This document shows positions 1 through 6,967 of a DNA stretch of 24,930 nucleotides, one piece after another. Source of the DNA: Candidatus Omnitrophota bacterium (GTDB lineage: Bacteria > Omnitrophota > Gorgyraeia > Velamenicoccales > Velamenicoccaceae). The stretch spans positions 1 through 24,930 of the forward strand of contig DMEU01000006.1 of NCBI GenBank assembly GCA_003451585.1. Direction: 5' to 3'. Position numbers and translations under genes: made by a program. The notes under the pieces were generated by a model. It made no database searches, was not told the DNA's origin, and saw only the letters and a list, made by a program, of their open reading frames with translations. Every line of letters starts with the position of its first letter. Position 1 is the stretch's first letter.

Positions 1-1
1 A

Positions 2-25
2 GAGCCGAAGGTAGAGCCGAAGGTA
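2..25 (+). repeat. 12-bp tandem direct repeat, two copies, coding
   Basis: GAGCCGAAGGTA occurs twice back to back and a third copy begins with GAG before diverging. It encodes EPKV twice. The array may extend upstream of the window. The unit is a multiple of three, so copy-number change would keep the frame. Confidence 0.75.
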
Positions 26-340
26 GAGCTTAAACAGGAACCTAAAGACGAACCAAGATCTGAGATAAAGCAGCCGGAAGAAATACCCGGTTTTCCTAAA
101 CAAGCCGGTTTAAAGATCGAGACTAAGCATGGCGTTCCGGCCGATACTGATTTTTTAAAGGCTGAGCCTGCCAAAAAGCCCGAGGGGCAAGCCGGAGATA
201 TCGCAGAGGGGGCTTTTAAGTTCACAAATGTAAATAAACCCCCTGATGTAAAAAAAGATAAGACCAAATTGAAGAGAGAAGTTTTGATAGATGGCTTCCA
301 TCCAAAACCTCCGCCGCCCCCGGAAGAACAAGCACCATAA
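2..340 (+). CDS. C-terminal part of an unknown Pro/Glu/Lys-rich protein (5' end outside window)
   Basis: An open frame runs from the window edge to a TAA and gives 112 residues. The composition is low complexity and highly charged. It opens with a tandem EPKV repeat, has many Lys, Glu and Pro residues, and ends in a short run of five prolines followed by EEQAP. No domain, membrane segment or motif is recognisable, so no function is assigned. Such tails are common as flexible linkers or as ends of periplasmic or envelope proteins, but that is inference. The reading frame is supported only by its openness and by the in-frame repeat, and the gene may contain a real domain upstream of the window. 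Confidence 0.5.
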   Translation, partial: EPKVEPKVELKQEPKDEPRSEIKQPEEIPGFPKQAGLKIETKHGVPADTDFLKAEPAKKPEGQAGDIAEGAFKFTNVNKPPDVKKDKTKLKREVLIDGFHPKPPPPPEEQAP

Positions 341-356
341 TGTGCTCCGAAGCACA
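331..356. other. Two mutually exclusive small hairpins after the first gene
   Basis: AGCAC at 331-335 can pair with GTGCT at 342-346. The same GTGCT, extended to TGTGCT at 341-346, can instead pair with AGCACA at 351-356 around the tetraloop CCGA. No T-run follows, so this is not a standard intrinsic terminator. It may simply be a short 3'-end stem. Confidence 0.3.
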
Positions 357-382
357 TTCAGCGAAATTCGTAACTACCATCG

Positions 383-2428
383 ATGAGCATGATCAAGGTA
401 GATGATTTTAAAAAGAGGCTTAATCCGTCTCAGTTAGACGCGGTCATGACGGTTGAGGGCCCGCTTTTGGTCGTAGCCGGGGCCGGGACCGGGAAGACGC
501 GGGTTATCGAGTATCGCTGCCTCTATATGGTCGAACAGGGTATCGCACCTGAAAATATCCTGTTGCTTACCTTTACGCGTAAGGCCGCGCGTGAAATGGT
601 AGGCCGCGCTTCTCTGCTGGACCCGCGCTGTAAAAAAATAGAAGGCGGGACTTTCCATTCTTTTGCATATCGTGTCATTAAAAAATATAAGAACGTCATA
701 GGCTTAGGAGAGCATATCTCTTTTATAGATGAGAGCGATAGCTCAGACGCCCTGCACCTTCTCGCGGTGAAAGCCGGTTACCTGGAGGACAAGGGCCGCT
801 TTCCCAAAAAAGACACCCTAAGAAGCATATTGAGCATGAGCATCAACCGTAACCAGGCCATACGCGATGTCCTTATAAAAGACTATCCGCACTTCCTGCC
901 TTTGGAGCTGCAGCTGTATGATATGCAAAAAAAATATGCCGAATATAAGATAGCCCGCAACCTCATAGATTTCGACGATATGCTTATCTATCTGAAATTC
1001 CTTTTAGAGGAACCGGAGGTCAACAAGAGCGTATCGTCCCAATTCAAATATATCATGGTCGATGAATTCCAGGATACCAACAGGATACAGGCCGATATAG
1101 TCTATTCCCTGGCAAAAACGCACAACAACTGCATGGCCGTAGGAGACGATACGCAGAGTATCTATAGTTTTCGCGGGGCGTATTATAAGAACATGTTCGA
1201 TTTTCCAAACAGGTTCCCTGACACCAGGATCATCAAGCTCGAGTATAACTATCGCAGTATTCAGCCGATCCTTGATGTGGCAAACGCCGTGATAGAGGGG
1301 GAGAAGAGAAAATATTCCAAGGTATTGTTTACCACATGCCAGGGTGATGATAAACCCACGCTTTCATATTTTAAAGATGCTTTTGCCGAGTCTGAGTGGG
1401 TGGCTGATAAGATCAAGGAATACCACGACCAGGGCGTTCCATTGAGTTCGATAGGTGTTCTCTACCGTTCTAATTTCCTGTCATTACCTACGCAGATGAG
1501 CCTGTCTAAGCTGAACATCCCGTTTGCGGTCTATGGCGGGATGAAATTTATCGAGACCGCCCATATCAAAGACGTGCTGGCATTTTTAAAAGTCCATCAT
1601 AATCCAAAAGATGAGATCTCTTTGGCGCGCGTCCTTATGTTATTAGACGGTATCGGGCCCAGTACGGCAGAGAAGGTCAAGGACATTATAGCCGACCCTT
1701 CAAGGCCCGGTCTTGGCGAGCAGCTCAAGGGCGTCGTTAAAAACCCATCTGTGCGTAAGGATCTAGAACAGCTTGCAGCCCTTTTTGTCTCGCTTGGCAG
1801 GACGAAAGAAACTGAAGGCAAGATAAGAAAGGTCATGCATTTTTACACCCCTATTTTAAAAGAGAAATTTGACGATTATCCGGTGCGGCAGGAGGACCTG
1901 AAGGCCTTTTTGGAGATATCTTCATCTTACGCGTCGCTTGAGCAGTTTTTGGTAGATTTTGTCACTATTGAGCCGCCTGAGAGGAGCCTTGTTTCGATGA
2001 AGGCTAAAAAAGAGGATGAGCGGCCGGTAACGCTTTCGACCGTGCATTCAGCCAAGGGCCTTGAATGGGAGGTTGTGTTTATCGTAGCGTTAATGGACGG
2101 TTCGCTGCCGGTTTCATATGCGTTGGATGATGAAGAATCTATAGAGGAAGAGCGCAGGCTCCTTTATGTAGCTGTTACGCGCGCCAAGAGGCACTTGCAT
2201 CTTTCCATGCATAACGAAGGCCGGCAGGGAGGTATGAACAGCTTTAACAGGCTTTCGCGTTTTATCAGCGATGCCGGTGTCATGGATAAGCTGCAGCAGG
2301 ATTACGCGTGGTTCGAGGATGAGGGGCCGGACCTGGAGGACATCGCGGCGCAAAAGATCGACAAACAAGGCCTATACCATAAACTAGTGGATTATTTCGA
2401 TTCCCCATATGCCCAAGATAATTTTTGA
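383..2428 (+). CDS. UvrD/PcrA/Rep-type superfamily 1A DNA helicase
   Basis: This is an ATP-dependent 3'-5' DNA helicase of the UvrD/Rep family, 681 residues, near the usual family size of about 650-750. The motifs appear in order: Q-motif NPSQLDAV (14-21), Walker A AGAGTGKT (32-39), Ia LTFTRKAA (62-69), II VDEFQDTN (226-233), III GDDTQSIYSFRGA (254-266), IV YNYRS (288-292), V TVHSAKGLEWEVVF (553-566) and VI EEERRLLYVAVTRAK (588-602). All catalytic motifs look intact. There is no RecB-like nuclease domain at the C-terminus. The start at 383 has no clear Shine-Dalgarno, and an in-frame ATG lies two codons later. Its last 20 bases overlap the following exonuclease gene, so the two products probably act together in repair or replication. 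Whether it is the PcrA, UvrD or Rep equivalent cannot be decided here. Confidence 0.95.
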   Translation: MSMIKVDDFKKRLNPSQLDAVMTVEGPLLVVAGAGTGKTRVIEYRCLYMVEQGIAPENILLLTFTRKAAREMVGRASLLDPRCKKIEGGTFHSFAYRVIKKYKNVIGLGEHISFIDESDSSDALHLLAVKAGYLEDKGRFPKKDTLRSILSMSINRNQAIRDVLIKDYPHFLPLELQLYDMQKKYAEYKIARNLIDFDDMLIYLKFLLEEPEVNKSVSSQFKYIMVDEFQDTNRIQADIVYSLAKTHNNCMAVGDDTQSIYSFRGAYYKNMFDFPNRFPDTRIIKLEYNYRSIQPILDVANAVIEGEKRKYSKVLFTTCQGDDKPTLSYFKDAFAESEWVADKIKEYHDQGVPLSSIGVLYRSNFLSLPTQMSLSKLNIPFAVYGGMKFIETAHIKDVLAFLKVHHNPKDEISLARVLMLLDGIGPSTAEKVKDIIADPSRPGLGEQLKGVVKNPSVRKDLEQLAALFVSLGRTKETEGKIRKVMHFYTPILKEKFDDYPVRQEDLKAFLEISSSYASLEQFLVDFVTIEPPERSLVSMKAKKEDERPVTLSTVHSAKGLEWEVVFIVALMDGSLPVSYALDDEESIEEERRLLYVAVTRAKRHLHLSMHNEGRQGGMNSFNRLSRFISDAGVMDKLQQDYAWFEDEGPDLEDIAAQKIDKQGLYHKLVDYFDSPYAQDNF

Positions 2429-3092
2429 TATCGAAACCGTCGGGTCTGAATTTGATTCTTTTGATGAAGCCACAAAAGAATCCTTCTTAAAATACACAAA
2501 GACAGACGAGGAGGAGCAGGAGGTAAGGGATTCCATGAGTTTTTATCCGCTTACCGCTCAGGTAGTGACCATCGCCATGCTTGAAGTAGAGACCTCCCGC
2601 GCCTTTGTGTGTTACCAGACCCCTGGTGCGCAGCCTCAGAAGCTCGTTGAAGGCGACGCGGAATATATCTCCACGGCGAATGAAAAACAGCTCCTCGAGC
2701 TTTTTTGGAAAAAGATAGAGAAATACGACCAATTTATTACCTTTAACGGCCGGGCCTTCGATTGTCCTTTTATCATGATACGTTCAGGCATGAACCGCTT
2801 AAAGCCCACAAGGAACCTCATGCCTGACAGGTTCAGGTCAGGCGCCCACATAGACCTTATGGAGAAACTCACCTTTATGGGTGCGTCCAGGAAAAGATTC
2901 AGCCTGCACATGTGGTGTAACGCGTTCGGGGTCAAAAGCCCTAAGGAAGACGGCGTTACGGGCTTAGACGTCAAGGGGTTGTTCAAAGAAAGCAGGCACC
3001 TGGATATTGCCCGCTATTGCCTGCGCGATGTAGGTGCCACCAAGGAATTATTCATCCTCTGGGACAAATACATCAATTTTCCATCTTCATAG
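2409..3092 (+). CDS. Predicted PolB-like 3'-5' exonuclease (DnaQ/RNase H fold)
   Basis: A 227-residue DEDD-type exonuclease of the PolB-like family (Pfam-type DNA_pol_B_exo2). Visible motifs are Exo I FDIETV with D7 and E9, Exo II TFNGRAFDCPF with D118, and Exo III YCLRDV with Y203 and D207, which makes it the DEDDy type. It has no polymerase domain, and the length is normal for the free-standing family. It likely removes nucleotides from 3' DNA ends, but the natural substrate is unknown. The ATG lies inside the helicase gene with a 20-base overlap in another frame and no Shine-Dalgarno, which suggests translational coupling. The stop is followed after one base by the first glycosyltransferase gene. 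Confidence 0.88.
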   Translation: MPKIIFDIETVGSEFDSFDEATKESFLKYTKTDEEEQEVRDSMSFYPLTAQVVTIAMLEVETSRAFVCYQTPGAQPQKLVEGDAEYISTANEKQLLELFWKKIEKYDQFITFNGRAFDCPFIMIRSGMNRLKPTRNLMPDRFRSGAHIDLMEKLTFMGASRKRFSLHMWCNAFGVKSPKEDGVTGLDVKGLFKESRHLDIARYCLRDVGATKELFILWDKYINFPSS

Positions 3093-3093
3093 C

Positions 3094-3957
3094 ATGCCTT
3101 TCGTCTTCATTGTCATTGTTAACTGGAATGGCAAAGTTGACCTTTTAGAATGTTTGGCCTCCCTTAAGTCCTCCGATTACCCAAAAGACAGATATAGTAT
3201 CGTAGTTGTAGATAATGGCTCAAGCGACGGTTCACAGGCGGCGATCGCCAGGGAACATCCCGATGCCACCCTCTTAAAAAATACTAAAAATATCGGGTAT
3301 GTCATGGCGGCAAACCAGGGGATAGTATACGCGCTGGATTCAGGGGCTGACTATGTCTGGGTATTGAACAATGACGTCTCGGTTAATAAAGACACCTTAA
3401 GCCGGCTTGTAGCGATAGGAGAAAAAGACGGTAAAGTTGGGGTAATAGCGCCGGTGATCTATTCGTTCCAGGAGCCGCCCCGGATAGAGAACGCGGGTTA
3501 TAAGATAAATTTTTGGACAGGACAGCTTAAAAAACTAAAGATAGGCAGGGATATCTTTGCAGATCCGGCAGACAGATCCGCGGACGTTGATTCTATTTTA
3601 GGTTGTGCCGATCTCATACGCGCCTTGGTCTTTAAAAAGATAGGGTACTTGAGAGAGGCATATGAGCTTTATTTTGAAGAGACCGATTTCAATGTCCGGG
3701 CCCGCAAGGCGGGTTACAGGGTGGTCGTTGTGAAGGATGCCTGCGTGAAGCACAGGAACGCCTCGACCATGAACAGGCTCATTTTCCGAAGGGCTTACCT
3801 GCTCTTGCGTAATCTTTTTATTTTTGAGGTACTTAACGCGGAACGCAGGCATCTGTTCGTCTTTATCCCGTATTATTTCTTTATCCATATCCCATGGTTT
3901 TTATTGCGAGGATGTGTTTATGGCATACAGGTAAAGCTAAAATGCAGATTTAAATAG
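3094..3957 (+). CDS. Family 2 glycosyltransferase (rhamnosyltransferase/WbbL-like)
   Basis: A 287-residue GT-A enzyme. It opens directly with the fold's first strand (FVFIVIVNWNG), then VVVDNGSSDGS (38-48), the DxD-equivalent WVLNNDVSV (89-97), and the acceptor-side EETDFNVRARKAGY (195-208). A hydrophobic stretch near 254-272 may attach it to the membrane. It probably transfers a nucleotide-activated sugar to a lipid-linked glycan. The start at 3094 is chosen because the beta-strand begins there and because it sits one base after the exonuclease stop. A longer in-frame start at 3034 would add 20 unrelated residues that overlap that gene. It heads the glycan cluster. The sugar specificity cannot be read from sequence. 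Confidence 0.9.
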   Translation: MPFVFIVIVNWNGKVDLLECLASLKSSDYPKDRYSIVVVDNGSSDGSQAAIAREHPDATLLKNTKNIGYVMAANQGIVYALDSGADYVWVLNNDVSVNKDTLSRLVAIGEKDGKVGVIAPVIYSFQEPPRIENAGYKINFWTGQLKKLKIGRDIFADPADRSADVDSILGCADLIRALVFKKIGYLREAYELYFEETDFNVRARKAGYRVVVVKDACVKHRNASTMNRLIFRRAYLLLRNLFIFEVLNAERRHLFVFIPYYFFIHIPWFLLRGCVYGIQVKLKCRFK

Positions 3958-3977
3958 CATGGCTACATTATTTAAAT
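3948..3977. repeat. 9-bp inverted repeat spanning a stop/start junction
   Basis: ATTTAAATA (3948-3956) and TATTTAAAT (3969-3977) are perfect reverse complements around a 12-base loop. The right arm covers the first two bases of the next gene's ATG. The stem is entirely A/T and therefore weak. It might modulate initiation of the downstream gene, but chance is plausible. Confidence 0.35.
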
Positions 3978-4878
3978 GGATACGCCATTAGTTTCTTTTA
4001 TCATAGTTGTCAATAACGACGCGCCGCCTGGAGCTGTCTTTGAGCTCTTGGATTCGTTCTATCCCCAGGAGGCGGCCGTGCCGTTTGAAATGTTAGTTGT
4101 TGAAAAAACAGACGCGCTTAGAAGGCAGGCATATTCCAATAGATACCCCTGGGTAAAATTGATAGAATGCGCTGATCTTAGCCGCGGTTCGAAACCGCGA
4201 TGCGATGCTTTAAAAGACGCTCAAGGCGAGCTCGTTGTTTTTTTAGAGGACCATGTAACCATAGGCAAGGATTATTTAAAGAACATCGTCGAGCTTTTTG
4301 AAGAAGGGCATGATGCCGTGGCTGGGCCTGTTTTGATAGGCCACGGAGATTCGGCCTCAGCCTGGGTCGAATATTTTTGTGAATACCACAGATGGCTTCC
4401 GTGCAGGCCTGACGGCCGCATAGACGACCTTCCGGGGTGCAATTTTGCCTACAGGCGCTCTGTGCTGGACGCCTTGGGTGATTTCATATGCGGGGATTTT
4501 AAGCTGGAGAACTTGTTCAACCAAAGAGCCGCGAAACGCGGTTATAAGTTGTATTTTTCACACCGCGTCCCGGTGCGTCATTATGACGACAAAAGTTTTC
4601 CCGAGCTTCTGCGTTACAGGTTCTATTATGGCAAGACGTTTGCCGCAAAAAGGGGTTTCTCTTTCTTAAAGAGGGTTTTATATGCTTCTTTGTTTCCTGT
4701 GATAGCCCTGGTAGAATATGGGCGTATCGCGCGCGATGCCGCCTGTGATCGGCTCCTGCTGAAAAAATTCATAATTTATACTCCCGGGCTTCTTTTGATC
4801 CTTATGGCCTGGATGTTCGGGGAGAGTTTGGGATACATCACCAAGAGAGAGGCACATGTCTTCATCCGTTCCCGCTAA
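3976..4878 (+). CDS. Family 2 glycosyltransferase-like protein with altered DxD
   Basis: A 300-residue GT2-like protein. The nucleotide-binding region is recognisable (VSFIIVVNN; EMLVVEKTD), but the usual DxD is replaced by FLEDHV (E91-D92-H93). Two hydrophobic segments near residues 236-250 and 266-284 suggest membrane association. It is clearly paralogous to the glycosyltransferase at 6062. The shared pattern includes the W-P/DD-G-N block near 140-156, the DFI-G block, the GY(K/R)L-F block, RHY/VYH, and a C-terminal GE-GY(I/L)T. Where the paralogue has SDTEF this protein has LENLF, so a second acidic position is also changed. GT2 enzymes with an E-D-H version of the motif are known, so activity is not excluded. 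The start has no Shine-Dalgarno, and 18 bases separate it from the previous gene. Confidence 0.82.
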   Translation: MDTPLVSFIIVVNNDAPPGAVFELLDSFYPQEAAVPFEMLVVEKTDALRRQAYSNRYPWVKLIECADLSRGSKPRCDALKDAQGELVVFLEDHVTIGKDYLKNIVELFEEGHDAVAGPVLIGHGDSASAWVEYFCEYHRWLPCRPDGRIDDLPGCNFAYRRSVLDALGDFICGDFKLENLFNQRAAKRGYKLYFSHRVPVRHYDDKSFPELLRYRFYYGKTFAAKRGFSFLKRVLYASLFPVIALVEYGRIARDAACDRLLLKKFIIYTPGLLLILMAWMFGESLGYITKREAHVFIRSR

Positions 4879-5998
4879 GCTCGTAAAGGCCTTGAGCACT
4901 ATCGTTACGCGCCGCCTGGTTGCCGAATATGACCGCATACCGTACACGTTTATCGGCCTTTCTTACAAAAAGATTTTTAATTGGTTGGCCGCCGAGGCAT
5001 CCGCGGCCTTTCACTCTTTGAGGCCATGGGGTTGGCCGACACACCTGCAGATCGAGCCTGCGAACCTGTGCAATTTAAGCTGTGCGCTTTGTCCTATTAG
5101 CGGCCAGATGAAACGTCAGTCAGGCCATATGGATTTGGGTTTATTTAAGCGGCTTACAGATGAGATAGGCGATTATGTATTCATGATGTTCTTGTGGGAT
5201 TGGGGAGAGCCTTTCCTTAATCCGAGTATCTACGAGATGATCTCCTATGCCAAGGAAAAAGGTATTAAGACGGCCTCAAGTTCAAACGGCCATCTCTTTA
5301 GTGATGTCGTAAATGCGGATAAGGTTATTCTTTCAGGCCTTGATACCTTGATCGTTGCAGTAGACGGCATCAGTCAGAATACATATGAGCGCTACAGGAA
5401 AAAGGGTGATCTTGAAGTAGTGCTTAAAGGGATACGCACACTTGTCGAACGCAAGCGCGCCCTTGGTTCTTCGACACCTCTGATAAATTTCCGGTTCATC
5501 GTCATGAGGCACAATGAGCACGAAGTCCCGCGATTAAAAGAGTTCGTGCGGTCATTAGGTGTAGATGTTTTGACTATCAAGACGCTGAATCCCTGCTCGG
5601 ATGATCCTTATGGGGAAAAAGAAAACGGCGGCGCCGGAAAGATAAACGACCTATCCCCCTTAGGCCATGCTTACAGGCGTTTTCGTTACGCTCCGGATGG
5701 AAAGACCCTGGTCCGCCATCTCAGGAACCCTTGTAAGAATCTCTGGAACTCGGCTACGATACATCATAATGGCGTAGTCTGTCCGTGTACGTATGATTAC
5801 GACGAAAGATTTCCATTGGGCGATCTAAACGTTCGAACGTTTGGTGATATCTGGTTTTCGGAGCCTTATCAAAAGATGCGTAAGTGGTTCCTTGAAAATA
5901 ACAAGGATAATCACTTCTGTTATGAGTGCAGCTATGCCTACGAAGGCGGCAGTTGTATTGACGAGACCGTGGCAGAGGCGTTTTTTTTCAATAAATAA
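4856..5998 (+). CDS. Radical SAM/SPASM enzyme in a glycan cluster
   Basis: A 380-residue radical SAM protein. The [4Fe-4S]-AdoMet motif is CNLSCALC (C72, C76, C79, the CX3CX2C form), followed by the GEP motif WGEPFLN (116-122) and the strand VAVDG near 167-171. The C-terminal SPASM-like region carries further cysteines at about 293, 309, 311, 355, 358 and 367, which could hold auxiliary Fe-S clusters. SPASM proteins are best known for peptide modification (PqqE, anaerobic sulfatase maturation), but the neighbours here are glycosyltransferases and no precursor peptide is seen. A role in modifying a sugar or carrier lipid is inference. It overlaps the previous gene by 23 bases, with GAGAGAGG just upstream of the ATG. 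About 65 residues precede the radical SAM core. Confidence 0.88.
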   Translation: MSSSVPAKLVKALSTIVTRRLVAEYDRIPYTFIGLSYKKIFNWLAAEASAAFHSLRPWGWPTHLQIEPANLCNLSCALCPISGQMKRQSGHMDLGLFKRLTDEIGDYVFMMFLWDWGEPFLNPSIYEMISYAKEKGIKTASSSNGHLFSDVVNADKVILSGLDTLIVAVDGISQNTYERYRKKGDLEVVLKGIRTLVERKRALGSSTPLINFRFIVMRHNEHEVPRLKEFVRSLGVDVLTIKTLNPCSDDPYGEKENGGAGKINDLSPLGHAYRRFRYAPDGKTLVRHLRNPCKNLWNSATIHHNGVVCPCTYDYDERFPLGDLNVRTFGDIWFSEPYQKMRKWFLENNKDNHFCYECSYAYEGGSCIDETVAEAFFFNK

Positions 5999-6010
5999 CC
6001 CCATAACTCA

Positions 6011-6054
6011 AGACAAAATGTGAGACAAAATGGACAGTCCTATTTGTCTCACAT
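6011..6054. repeat. REP-like hairpin with a 10-bp direct repeat
   Basis: ATGTGAGACAAA (6018-6029) and TTTGTCTCACAT (6043-6054) are perfect 12-bp inverted arms. Inside them GGA (6032-6034) and TCC (6038-6040) can extend the stem across a 2x2 internal loop, leaving a CAG tip. AGACAAAATG also occurs twice directly, at 6011-6020 and 6023-6032. There is no terminal T-run. The architecture resembles a REP/RAYT-type palindromic unit, though no transposase lies in the window. It fills the gap between the radical SAM gene and the next glycosyltransferase. Confidence 0.6.
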
Positions 6055-6061
6055 AAATCAT

Positions 6062-6967
6062 ATGAGTCTTTTTGTTGAGAGGCCGGATGTTTCGGTAATT
6101 ATAGCGTCGTATCGTTCACAAAAGACGATCAGGGACTGCCTTGTCTCCCTCAGTCAGCAGTCGGCGGCAGGGCGTTTTGAGGTGATCGTAGTGGATAGTT
6201 CCAACGACGGTATCGCGGCACCTATCGTAAGCGAATTCACGGGCGTCCGTTTGTATACTTTTCCCGAAAGGAAATACTGCGGAGACGCGCGTAACTTTGG
6301 TATTTCCGTAGCGCTGGCCGATATCGTGGCTTTTATCGATGCGGATTGCACAGCTGATAAGAATTGGATCGAACGTATCATAGAGGCCCACGCTTGCGGC
6401 TATGTTGCTGTGGGCGGCTCAATAGCGTGCCGTATACCGGAAAACTATGTAGGATGGGCCGCCTACTTTACGGAGTTCAGCAAATGGATGCCTGCGCCTA
6501 CGTCGTCAGATATGGATGATATAGCAGGGGCCAATATGTCGTACAAAAAGAAGGTATTCGGCGAACAGGGTGATTTTATCGAAGGGACGTATTGTTCGGA
6601 CACGGAATTCCACGGCCGGCTGAAAAAAGCCGGTTATCGCCTGCGCTTTGTGCCTTCCATACGAGTCTATCATAAGAACTTAGGTTCTTTTTCTGAATAT
6701 ATAAAGCATGAATTCGCCCACGGCAGGTTTTTTGCGTCGGTGCGCCGCAGGAGCCTGGAATTTTCAAATATGAAGCGTCTGCTGTATGGATCTTTTTGTT
6801 TTTTCATACCATTAAAGTTATTTCTCGAGATGATCGGGCAGCACACTAAAAACACCGTATACTTTTCAAAATTCTTGTCTTCTTTGCCTCTGCTTATGAT
6901 AGGCCTTTTTTCCTGGTCTTTAGGCGAGGGTGCCGGATATCTTACGGGTGTTCCTGATGCACGATGA
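6062..6967 (+). CDS. Family 2 glycosyltransferase, membrane associated
   Basis: A 301-residue GT2 enzyme with intact motifs: VSVIIASYRS (10-19), VIVVDSSNDG (41-50), DxD in FIDADC (91-96) and SDTEFHGRLKKAGY (179-192). C-terminal hydrophobic stretches near 241-256 and 272-288 suggest membrane attachment. It is the canonical paralogue of the gene at 3976. The ATG at 6062 is preferred. A GTG at 6020 would add 14 residues, but that extension lies entirely inside the 6018-6054 hairpin and is unlikely to be coding. No clear Shine-Dalgarno precedes either start. The gene ends with an 11-base overlap with the flavoprotein gene. It probably acts on a lipid-linked sugar intermediate. Confidence 0.88.
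   Translation: MSLFVERPDVSVIIASYRSQKTIRDCLVSLSQQSAAGRFEVIVVDSSNDGIAAPIVSEFTGVRLYTFPERKYCGDARNFGISVALADIVAFIDADCTADKNWIERIIEAHACGYVAVGGSIACRIPENYVGWAAYFTEFSKWMPAPTSSDMDDIAGANMSYKKKVFGEQGDFIEGTYCSDTEFHGRLKKAGYRLRFVPSIRVYHKNLGSFSEYIKHEFAHGRFFASVRRRSLEFSNMKRLLYGSFCFFIPLKLFLEMIGQHTKNTVYFSKFLSSLPLLMIGLFSWSLGEGAGYLTGVPDAR

Noticed and set aside
341..356. Intrinsic terminator after the first gene
   Set aside because: The stem is only six pairs and no T-run follows, so it does not meet the usual form.
383..3092. Anti-phage defence system built on the helicase and exonuclease
   Set aside because: Both proteins look like housekeeping repair families, no other defence or mobile gene is near, and the flanking genes are metabolic or envelope genes.
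6020..6061. GTG start for the glycosyltransferase, adding 14 residues
   Set aside because: The extension is encoded entirely by the palindromic element and has no family similarity; ATG 6062 directly precedes the fold's first strand.
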